A DNA stretch of 28,828 bases. It comes from Allomyces macrogynus ATCC 38327. Its lineage: Eukaryota; Blastocladiomycota; Blastocladiomycetes; Blastocladiales; Blastocladiaceae. The stretch lies in assembly GCA_000151295.1 (NCBI GenBank), contig GG745330.1, positions 124,777 through 153,604 of the forward strand. Reading direction: 5' to 3'. The translations under genes were made by a program, and so were the position numbers. A model generated the notes under the pieces. That model was not told the DNA's origin. It saw only the letters and a program-made list of their open reading frames with translations, and did not search any database. Position 1 is the stretch's first letter; every line of letters starts with the position of its first letter. Shown here one piece after another: positions 10,609-19,168 of the stretch.

Positions 10609-13600
10609 ATGTCGCAGCAACGCCGATTCCGCGTGCGCCTCTCGCAGGTTCGCGCCGAAAACCTGCCGTCCAAGGACCGCCAAGGCGCCAGCGATCCCTA
10701 TTTTGTCTTTGATTGTTCGTGCCTCTCCACCGTTTCGTTTGGCCAAACCGTGCGCCGGTGCTGAGCCAACCTGCCTGCCTGTCTAGTCGACAACTTCAAG
10801 TCGATCAAGTCGGAGGTCGTGAAAAAGGAGCTGCATCCGCAGTGGGCCATTGATGTTCACTTTTACTACGAGACGGTGGGACGCTTTTGGCCTAATCGCG
10901 GCTGATCGTCTTTCGCCGGTTTGCGTCGTCTGACCCGATGGCACGTTATCCATTTTGCTGGCGATTAGCGCTACGTCAACCGTTTCAAGGACAAGACACT
11001 GCGCTTTGATATTTACGACCATGACCGCTTCTTCAAGGCCGACGACTACATCGGTTCGTTGCGCACTTTTTAAGTGTTCTGGCCATTCGGCTCAAATTAA
11101 CTGATTCGACGCGATCTAGGTGGCTGCGAACTCGGTACTTCGCTCTTCCATCGAAAGCGATTGCCATTGATCGACCCTTGACCAACCCGGCGTTCTGACG
11201 CTCTAGACCTGCACACGGTCGCCGTCGGTTTCGTCCAGCACGAGATTGTGCTTCGCGGTGTGCGTGTTCGCCCTCTTGCTGTGCCTCCAGCGGACCCTTG
11301 ACTGACGCACGACATTGCGCCAATGGCAATGCTCTAGCGCAAGAAGGAGCCTGTCGGCAAGCTCTTTTTCAGCCTTGAAATGGACCTGTGGGAAGACATT
11401 ACGGGCACGTTCAAGGACCTGATGCTGCAGCTCTACGAGGAGAACACGTCGCCCGAGCCGCGCGACAAGTATCTGCAGATCTTTTACGAAAAGGAGTATG
11501 TTTGTTCTTTTCTCTGCAAAGTCTGCCGATTGCTCGTGCCATTCAACTTATTTGTAGCCGCGTTAGCCAGGAAAATGTCATGCGAACCGACTCGGTGCGA
11601 AATCGGAACGCGTCGTGGGGCGATACGCCGTCGCTCATCTTTAACTCCAAGCTCTACGTACGAACGGCCGTGCTTTTTGCTCGAATCGACGCGGCGCGGT
11701 GTTGCTGACCGGTGCCCGTTTCCACCAGGATTTCAAACGGCTCGGCCTCAGGGTCAATGTCGTGCAGACCGAGGGCAACCTGCTGCTAGGACAAGGATGG
11801 GTTCGCATCTTTCTCTCCACTCTCCACCCGTTAATGCATTTGTCGAGTGATCCCGACGCTAACCCCGCCATTTCGTTGCCCTGCATCTAGATCCCGCCGC
11901 AAGTCGCACTGGCTAGCAACAACTCGCTCCAGCCGTTTCGCATCGCGATTGCCGGCGCCAGCAACATGGAGGTCGGCGTCCTCGAAGGGTACATGTATCT
12001 CAAGAACCTGCCCGCGTTTGGGCAGCGTCCTGTTGGCGTGCACACCGACACGGGCCCAATTTACAGCGCCTCGGACGACGGTCTGCCGCTGGCGCTGCAC
12101 AGCACGGGCAACAGCGTCAACACCGGTATCGCGCCGTTACCGCCGCCGAAGGATTTCATTACCTCGGCTCCGTCATCGCTGTCGCGGCCTACGCCGTCCG
12201 TGCAGTCGCCGTACCCGGCGACCTACCCGATCAGCCACCACCACACAAACAGCCCGCACGCCACGGGCGCGTACCCGGTGTCGAACGGGTCCTACCCACC
12301 CGCGACCTCGCCCTACCCGCCTGCGAACGCGCCCTATCCGCCGTTGACCTCGCCGTACCCACCCGCGTCGCTTCCCGCGCATCCAGGAGCGCCCTACGTG
12401 ATGGCGCAGCCGACGGCGCCCTACCCGCCCATGGCGATGGCCGGCGGCGGATATGGCCACCCAACGACCGTCCCGCCTGTGGACATGTACCCGGCCATGA
12501 TCCCGCAACAATCGACGGGCAGCTCGCCCGCTGGGTCGCGGCCCGTCTCGATTCAGCCGTCGGGCCGACCGCTCGCGCCGATTCAGTCACCGCAGAGTAC
12601 CGGGTCGGCTGGAGCGTTCCCGATGCTGTTGGAAACGGCGTCTGTGGCCACTGGCGGCTCGTCGCGGCCGGCGTCGGGCATCTACCCGCCGCCAATGCAC
12701 GCCGAACGGCCGCCGCTCGCGAGCGTTTACCCACCTCCCTCGGTGGCCATGCCCACGGCCGTCTACCCTTACCCGCCGGTCACGGCCATGCCGATGCCGT
12801 CGGGCGGGAGTTACCCGCCGTCCGGGATGGCCATGCCTGCGCCGTCCGCTGCGGCGGCGGCGATGCCGATGCCGTCGGTCGTGATTCCGCCACGCACGGT
12901 CGTCCCACCACCGCGCACGGTCGTGCCGCCACCCTCGCGGTCGACCGCGTCCCCGGGTGCGCGCGCGCAATACATGGGCGGCCGACCACCGATTTACCCG
13001 CCATCGCCGCTGCCGCCGTCGCACATGAATAGCACGAGTTCCAACGGGTCCGAAACAGCGGCCGCGGCAACCGCGACGGGGGTGGCGAGTGGAGTCGCGA
13101 GTCACGGCACGGGCGGGTCGTTTGCTCTGCCTGGCGCGTTCCCAGTGTCCTCGGCGTCCGAGTCGGCTGCGAGTTCGCCAAAGGTCCCGCCGTACTCGTC
13201 CGCGCTCTATCCGCCGCCAGATTACATGGTGGCGGGCACGCGCGCGATGCCGGGCGAGGGGCTGGTCTCGGCGAACACGACGGGACCCGCGAGCGTGTAT
13301 CCGAATGGGACAGGCCAAGTATACGCGAACGGGACGGGGCAGGTGTACGCGAACACGACTGGCCCAGTGTACGCAAATACGACGGGCCCGGTGTACGCGA
13401 ACACGACGGGGCCCGCGAGTGTCTATCCCCCCGCGGCAGGGTCCGCTGGTGTCTACCCGCCCGCATCGGTCGCCGGAGTCTACCCACCCGTGTCGGCCGC
13501 CGGTGTCTATCCCCCTGCCGTGGGGGTCTATCCCCCAGCGACTGGGCCTGCGGGCGTCTATCCCCCAGCGGCGGCTGGCGTCTACCCACCATTGGCGTCG

Positions 13601-13651
13601 ACGTACCCGCCGCCAGGGGTCCCGTACGGTAACGTGTACCCGCCGCCGTGA
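10609..13651 (+). CDS. C2-domain protein with a long Tyr-Pro-Pro-rich C-terminal tail
   Basis: Nine exons: 10609-10714, 10787-10875, 10969-11053, 11120-11134, 11207-11259, 11338-11495, 11558-11657, 11729-11800 and 11891-13651, giving 812 aa. Residues 5-135 form a C2 domain: GASDPYFVF, then KKELHPQWAIDVHF, then IYDHDRFFKADDYIG. The acidic positions D23, D29, D82, D84 and D90 fit the five Ca2+ ligands, so Ca2+-dependent membrane binding is likely. Residues 136-270 are a second folded region I do not recognise. From about residue 290 the tail is low complexity with many YPP motifs and eight-residue repeats. C2 plus a Pro/Tyr-rich tail resembles plant SRC2-like proteins; tails of this kind often bind WW or penta-EF-hand partners (inference). 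Exon 4 is a 15-nt microexon within the C2 fold. Introns are 62-93 nt. It is convergent with SMU1. Confidence 0.9.
11120..11134 (+). other. 15-nt microexon of the C2 gene
   Basis: Flanking acceptor CTAG and donor GTACTT define a 15-nt exon that codes for part of Gly94 through Leu98 (GGCEL). It lies between the Asp-rich Ca2+ loop 3 and the next strand of the C2 fold. Joining exon 3 directly to exon 5 would also keep frame, because both flanking introns are phase 1, so skipping removes five residues without a frameshift. Confidence 0.75.
13271..13648 (+). repeat. Coding minisatellite: 24-nt units, then YPP repeats
   Basis: From 13271 to about 13419 the C2 gene tail carries tandem 24-nt units coding for N-[GT]-T-G-[QP]-V-Y-A. 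It then runs into degenerate units coding for GVYPPA at 13420-13648. Units differ mostly at silent or conservative positions, so the array is old enough to have drifted but still in frame. It would be prone to slippage and length variation between strains. Confidence 0.8.
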
Positions 13652-13822
13652 TCTTGTGCGATCGTGATCGTGTCATTGTGAGCTCTCTTCTTTTTTCCCC
13701 CGTCGTCTGGATCTTGCGCGCAGTTTTGTTTCGGTTCACGCGTAGATACACGGCCATTCCAGGTGTGCTTGGCTGCAACGCTCAGCGAAGGACGCAATTA
13801 CACAACTACACAATCATTTGAT

Positions 13823-15658
13823 TCACGCTCGCCAAAGCGCGACTTCCCCGCTCTCCGTCCACACCGCGACCACGTTGGCGCCCGGGTGCGCGCACAGCCC
13901 AATCGCCTTCTCGACGGTGCGCACCATGGCCACGGCCTGCTTGCTCTTGGTGCTGATCGCGACCAGCGTGCCGTGGTCCGAGACCACGTACACGTACTGG
14001 CCGTACGGCGACACGGCATACCCGACGGGCTCGCCGGGCGTCTGGTTCGGGATGTTCATTTCTTTACTGAGCGTCGCGTCCCATACGGTGCGGCCGCGTG
14101 CGTCCATGGCCACGACTTTCTTGGACTGTGACCCGACGAGAATGAGACCGGTGCCGGGGATCGCGTGGAGAGCAGTGATGCTGAGCGAATTGGTCGGCGA
14201 GACGGTCGTCATGCAGTCGCCCGACTTGGTTTCCCAGATCTATCGCCAATTGGACGACTGAGTGTCAACATCTCCTCGGCGTTGGGCGAGAAAAGGAAAC
14301 GCGCTCGTACCTTGACTGAGCCATCGCTCGACCCAGAAAAGATGCGAGTATAGTCGGTCGAAAACAAAACAGCGTTGACGAAACTGGTGTGGCCGCGGTA
14401 CTCTTTCAACATCTTCCCCGACTTCATGCCGTGCAGCCTGTACCAGCGAAGAAAGGAACGTCAGCAACCGGCCCAGCGACTCAGAGCACGACCACGAAAA
14501 GCGATTCCGAACCGAACCATGCCGTCGAACCCACCGCTCAAAACCTGTGATGCGTCCTTGGTCAAGGCAACGCACGTCACCCCCTGCGCGTGCGCGCTCG
14601 GGAACCGGCGCACGCACGTGCCCGTGGCCACCTTCCACACCTTGATCTTCCCATCCTGCGCGCCCGACGCGAGCAAGTCCGAGTCGCGCGAAAACGCCAG
14701 GCACAAGATGGCCGCGTCCATGCCCATCATCTTGTCCTGCGCCTGGTACTGCAAGTCCTTGCGCAGCTTGCCCGTCATTGGGTTCCAAATCTCGATGAAC
14801 CCGTCCGACGAGCCCGTCGCGAGCAGCTGCCCGTTGGGCGCAAACGCTACGGCCTCGGCAAATTGCTTGGGCGGGAATTGCAGCGTCGCGTACCCGTGGC
14901 CGGGCACCACGTCCTCCGTGTGCTGCAGCGTCGGAATCTCGCCCTGGAAAAGGTCGTAGCCAGTGTCGGGCGTTGCGGCTAGGTACTCGTGCTCTTGCTG
15001 CCACCGCAAAGCCTGCCCGAGCAGCGTCACGAGTCGTGCGGGCGACGGTGCGGATGTCGCTGCACACCGTGTGCACCACGGCATCGCGCCGCTTGGTCTT
15101 GCCGTCGGCACCGTACGCCTAACCAACGCGGCCGAATGAGGGTCAGAAAAGCTCTCACCAAGTAGCGACATGCGCACGCCGTACCAATCGCGGGTGAAAC
15201 TCAACGGTGGTCAGCAGCTTCTAGAGCTGCAAGTACCGGTCGAGGTCAGCGTCGCGCAAACGCATGAGCGCGTCGCTTTGCCGGAGCAAGATACGCGCGG
15301 CGCTGCGGTCACCATTTTCAATGAGCTCGCCGACAATCTGGTCGTAGAGCAGCATCTGCGCGCGGTTCGACAGCGTCAGGCCCCTGGTCGTGTGAAGGAC
15401 TGCGTCCCAACGACCAGCGAGAATATCCTGCCGCAGCGTTTCGGTCGACTCGGCGGCATTGAGCGTGATGGATGTCTCGTCTTGGAGCGACTGCAGCGTG
15501 CGCTGCAGATTGTTTTCCTTGAGAAATTGCTGGATCAGACGAATCACGCTAGAATATCGTCATTGCGGAGCAGGTCAGGTTCGGCCTGCTGGAATGGTCG
15601 GTTGCATCGGGTGCGAGCATGGCACCGACTCTTCAGACTTGATTTCGAGACCGGCCAT
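13823..15658 (-). CDS. SMU1: SMU1, LisH-CTLH WD40 splicing factor; frame apparently damaged
   Basis: SMU1 works with RED/IK in the spliceosomal B complex. Exons by homology: 15658-15639 (uncertain), 15548-15185, 15118-14513, 14437-14311, 14239-13823. LisH (VIRLIQQFLKENNLQRTL) and CTLH are followed by LVTLLGQALRWQQ and about seven WD repeats (GFIEIWNPMTGKLRKDLQYQ, GAQDGKIKVW, GHTSFVNAVLF, ending EVALWRA). The homology-guided product is 510 aa (human 513), but it contains TAG at 15223-15221 where Glu is expected, and needs a one-base slip near 15043, between DIRTV and PARLVTLL. Using a donor GTACTT at 15236 with the same acceptor (15119) removes the TAG and restores frame throughout, giving 493 aa with about 25 non-homologous residues. 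Exon 1 uses a weak donor (GTCTGA). It shares a promoter with DHX35. Identity is certain; integrity is not. Confidence 0.93.
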
Positions 15659-15902
15659 GGTGGAGAAGAGGAGCGGAGATGGAGGGCAGGTTTGAGCAGA
15701 TGAGGCCCAGGATTTTGATCACTGTCGGCCGCGAAGCGCAAGTCGATTGTGCACTCGCACATCGTCGAGCATCAATCCGCGAAAATTGACGTACTCGCTG
15801 CAGTATATCGTCAGACTCGCTGCAATATCAGCACGGCGCCCATCAACGATCGAGAATAACGCGGCAAGACGTTGACCTGATTGTCGAGCATCAGCGACCA
15901 CC
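15659..15902. promoter_or_regulatory. Bidirectional SMU1/DHX35 promoter with a direct repeat
   Basis: Only 244 bp separate the two divergent start codons, so both transcripts must start inside it. A direct repeat of ACTCGCTGCA followed by a TATC-type element occurs at 15793-15809 and 15815-15829, 22 bp apart (about two helical turns). No clear TATA box suits either gene. The role of the repeat is inferred. Confidence 0.5.
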
Positions 15903-18251
15903 ATGGATCGGCATCGCAGCTCCCAGCACGATGGCCATTGCGATGGACCCTTGGGCGAGCATCGCCGCCGCTTGCCCGTCTTCAAGCATCGCAATCAGCT
16001 CCTCTACCTCGTCGAAAAATACCAAGTGGTCATTGTCGTTGGCGCCACGGGCTCGGGCAAATCGACGCAGACCCCCCAGTATTTGCACGAGGCCGGTTGG
16101 ACAAGTAATGGTCGATTGATTGGGTGCACGCAACCACGACGGATCGCTGCGACCAGTTTGGCCAAGCGTGTCGCGGCCGAGTTGGGCGAGCCGCTTGGCC
16201 AGTCGGTTGGATACGCCATTCGGTTTGACGACACGACCGACGCGACCACGACGCGCATCAAGTACATGACCGAGGGCATGCTGCTGCGCGAGATCATGGT
16301 TGACCCGCTCCTGTCGCGGTACAATGTCATCATGGTGGACGAGGCGCACGAGCGGTCGTTGGCCGCAGATCTGGTCTTGGGGTTGCTCAAGCTGTGTGTA
16401 GCGATTTCTGCTTGTGGAGGTGCGTCGACCACCGTCGCTCACTGGTGTCTATTTTTCCCTGGTCCTAGAATCATGGCCCACCGCGCCGATCTGCGCATCA
16501 TCATCTCGTCGGCGACCCTCGACGCCCTGACCGTCCGCGACTACTTTCAAGACGGCCACGATCACCAGGTCGCAGAGCTGGTCTCGCTCGACGGCCAAAT
16601 GTTCCCGCTCGACATCCACCACCTGGCGTTGCCCTGCGACGACTACGTCGCGGCGACTGTCAAGACCGTAGCCAAGATCCACGCAGAAGAGCCATCAGGC
16701 GACGTGCTCGTGTTCTTGACGGGTCGCGAGGAGATTGAGCTGACGGTCCAGGCTCTCCAGCAGCTTCCTGCTCGGTAGGAGCTACCTAATTTTTGCGAAT
16801 TTTCTTGGTCGCGTCAACGTGCAAATTTTGACCACGGTGTTTCGCACTTGCATATAGAACGGGCACGCACGATGGGCTCATGCTCATGCCCGTCCCAATT
16901 TACGGTGGCCTGACCCAGGACCAGCAACACCAGGCATTTGAGCCAACGCCGCGCGGGTTCCGCAAAGTCGTTGTCGCAACGCAGATTGCCGAGGCCTCGG
17001 TCACGATTGACGGGATCGTGTATGTGGTCGACTGCGGCTTCGTCAAGGTGCGCACGTTCTTGCCGCGCACCGGTCGCGACGCTCTCTGGGTCGTCCCGAT
17101 ATCCAAGGCATCGGCCAACCAGCGCGCGGGTCGTGCCGGGCGCACGCGACCGGGCAAGGCCTACCGTTTGTACTCGCCAGCAGCGTTTCACAAGCTGCCT
17201 GACGTGACACAGCCCGAGATTTTGCGCGTGAGCTTGACGTCGACGGTGCTGCTGCTTAAGTATCTCGGCGTGCACCACGTCGGCGCCTTCCCGTTCTTGA
17301 CCACCCCGCCGCGCGACAACTTTGTGCAGGCCTTGACGATGCTGCACACGATGGGCGCCATGTCGGGCACGGGCGAGCTCACTGAGCTCGGGCAGCGGAT
17401 GGCGGAGTTGCCCGTGGATCCGGCGTTGGCGGCGGTGGTACGTGTGGGAAATCACTTGCATTTGGACTCGACACTGGTCCATTCTGATTGCTTGGTGCCG
17501 GGCCGAATACAGATCATGCATGCGAGCGACATGGGCTGCCTCAAGGAGATTTTGCCAATCGTCGCGATGCTCAGCATTGAAAGCATCTTTGTTTCCTTGC
17601 GCGGCGAGGACGACGCGATCTTCAAGCAAGTCGAGTTTGCCGTCGAGGAGGGGGATCACATTTCCTACTTGAACGGTGCGCACCATCGACGACTTTGTGC
17701 CACGACTGGGTCCGTGCTCACGCCGCGCCTGCGCTAGTCTTTCTTGCCTTCCAAAGCGCCAAGGAAAGCTCGAGCTGGTGCCACAAACACCGGCTCAATT
17801 ACCAGTCGCTCACGACGGCGGCACGAATCTACCGCCAGCTCGCGAAGTTTCTCGCCAAGTACGACCTGCCGGCCACGTCGTGCGACGGTGACTCGGAGAT
17901 CATTCGCAAGTGCCTGCTGCGCGGCTTCTTTGCGAATGCCGCGGCCGCGAACCCGGACGGGTCGTACCGATCCTTACGCGACGGGTCCACTCTCTGGATT
18001 CACCCGTCGAGTGCGCTGTTTGAGCGTGCGCCGCCGTACGTTATGTTCCACGAACTGCTCGAGACGAACCGGGCGTACATGCGTCACGTCACGGTCGTGG
18101 ATCACCGATGGTTGGCCGAGGCAGCGTGTGTATCCGAATTTCTCGTCCATTTGTTGCCGTCCATCTCGCGTTCGCGCTTGATGCTGACCTGGGTGATGGA
18201 TAACGACGCACACGTAGGCCAAACTACTACGAGTACAAGAACCGGCAATAA
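15903..18251 (+). CDS. DHX35: DHX35-type DEAH-box RNA helicase
   Basis: DHX35 is a DEAH/RHA helicase found in late spliceosomes. Exons are 15903-16393, 16469-16774, 16858-17437, 17513-17675, 17738-18125 and 18218-18251, giving 653 aa (human 703). RLPVFKHRNQLLYLVEKYQ at 23-41 is the family lead-in. Motifs: I GATGSGKST (47-55), Ia TQPRR (76-80), II DEAH (146-149), III SAT (about 178), V TQIAEASVTI, VI QRAGRAGR. The HA2/OB-fold half includes FAVEEGDHISYLN, RKCLLRGFFANAA and LHIHPSS-like WIHPSSALF. Exon 6 is only 34 nt and encodes PNYYEYKNRQ, matching the conserved APHFY end; it is reached by a 92 nt intron with branch-like TGCTGACC. Introns 1 and 3 (75 nt each) are stopless multiples of three. 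The N-terminus is about 50 residues shorter than in human, so an upstream exon may be missing. Confidence 0.95.
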
Positions 18252-18265
18252 TAAACAATGTCTTG
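18248..18265. terminator. Minimal convergent junction with AATAAA over the DHX35 stop
   Basis: DHX35 ends at 18251 and the profilin-4-like stop codon occupies 18268-18266, leaving 14 bp. AATAAA sits at about 18248-18254, overlapping the DHX35 TAA. Both 3' UTRs must run into the opposite coding sequence unless cleavage is extremely close. Confidence 0.6.
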
Positions 18266-18871
18266 TCATCGATTTTTGGACCGAAAGTAATCGGCCAGCC
18301 GTTCCATGGCCTCGACAGCCATGCCCGGGTGCCGGTCGTAAATGCCGACAATAAAGTATATCACGGTCCGGCAAATAATGATCCCCTGGTGCGTCTGGAG
18401 CTGAATCGACGCCGTTGACGGGCGCACGACCTCAACAATCGTCTTGTCCTTGTCGCGATCCGTGGCTGCTGGCTTGGTCGCTGTTGTCGTCGGGGCGCTC
18501 GTCGCGGCTGTGACGAGCCCGCCACCGCCATTACTGCTCGGTGCGACGTCATTTGGCACGCCGTCACCCTGCGCAACGGGCGTTGCCGTCGCCGCGAGCT
18601 GCGCGAGCACGGCCATGGCCTCTTCGTCGAGCTTGCCGTAGATGCTAGCGCCGTCGACGCGAATTGCCTTGTAGAGCCGAGCGCCGAGCGTGAATCCTTG
18701 CTCGCGCGTGACCATCGGGTGCTCGAACAAGGTCGTGAGCCGCTGCAAGTCCGTTCCGGAGAGCGGGAATTCGGGCGTGCGCGCCTTGGCGAGCAAGTCC
18801 TTGCGCCGGATAATGGCCGCGTGCAGGAAACAGTTGGTCGACAGCACGGTTTCGGCGAGAAGCGTATTCAT
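18266..18871 (-). CDS. PFN4: Profilin-4-like protein with an Ala/Thr-rich insertion
   Basis: Intronless, 201 aa (animal profilin-4 about 129). Residues 1-80 give NTLLAETVL, then EFPLSG, GFTLGARLYKAIRVDGASIYGK, the central strands of a profilin fold. After a roughly 75-residue Ala/Thr/Ser-rich insertion the fold resumes with GIIICRTVIYFIVGIYD and ends VEAMERLADYFRSKN. That ending matches the VEAxExLxDYLRKK of profilin-4 better than classical profilins. PFN4 lacks normal actin and poly-proline binding and is linked to flagellated cells, so a role in the zoospore flagellum is plausible (inference). The insertion sits where the loop before the C-terminal strands would be. It shows no convincing splice sites, so I treat it as coding. 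The ATG at 18871 aligns with the usual N-terminal helix. It is convergent with DHX35. Confidence 0.82.
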   Translation of the reverse strand: MNTLLAETVLSTNCFLHAAIIRRKDLLAKARTPEFPLSGTDLQRLTTLFEHPMVTREQGFTLGARLYKAIRVDGASIYGKLDEEAMAVLAQLAATATPVAQGDGVPNDVAPSSNGGGGLVTAATSAPTTTATKPAATDRDKDKTIVEVVRPSTASIQLQTHQGIIICRTVIYFIVGIYDRHPGMAVEAMERLADYFRSKNR

Positions 18872-19168
18872 GGCAGGTTGGCTGATCGGTGCGTGTGCCG
18901 TTGATCGGGTTTTTGCTTGATGCAGCGCGACGTGCGCGGTATTGCAGGGCCAGGATGGGGGTTGTCCACGATGTGCGCGAGAGAATGGATGACATTTGAC
19001 TGAAGATCGGCAAGTTGGGATGAAGCGAGAGGCAGCGTTGCGCGGTGTGAGACGTGTCCTCATCTGTCGTCAGGGCAATGGATAGTCTTGGCCAAATGTT
19101 CCGGCTTGACAAAACGAAAAGCAGAATCTGGCGATTTCTATTCTCCACCCCGCGGCTATGTAGTTCTT
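18872..19168. other. Short intergenic region upstream of the profilin-4-like gene
   Basis: These 297 bp separate the profilin-4-like start from the MFS stop on the same strand. They should contain the profilin-like promoter and the transporter 3' UTR. I see no additional gene. Confidence 0.5.

Noticed and set aside
13222..13404. Minus-strand repetitive ORF (FAYTGPVV units)
   Set aside because: Simply the complement of the 24-nt repeat in the C2 gene tail.
16814..17686. 290-codon minus-strand ORF opposite DHX35
   Set aside because: Antisense shadow over conserved helicase motifs; no family resemblance.
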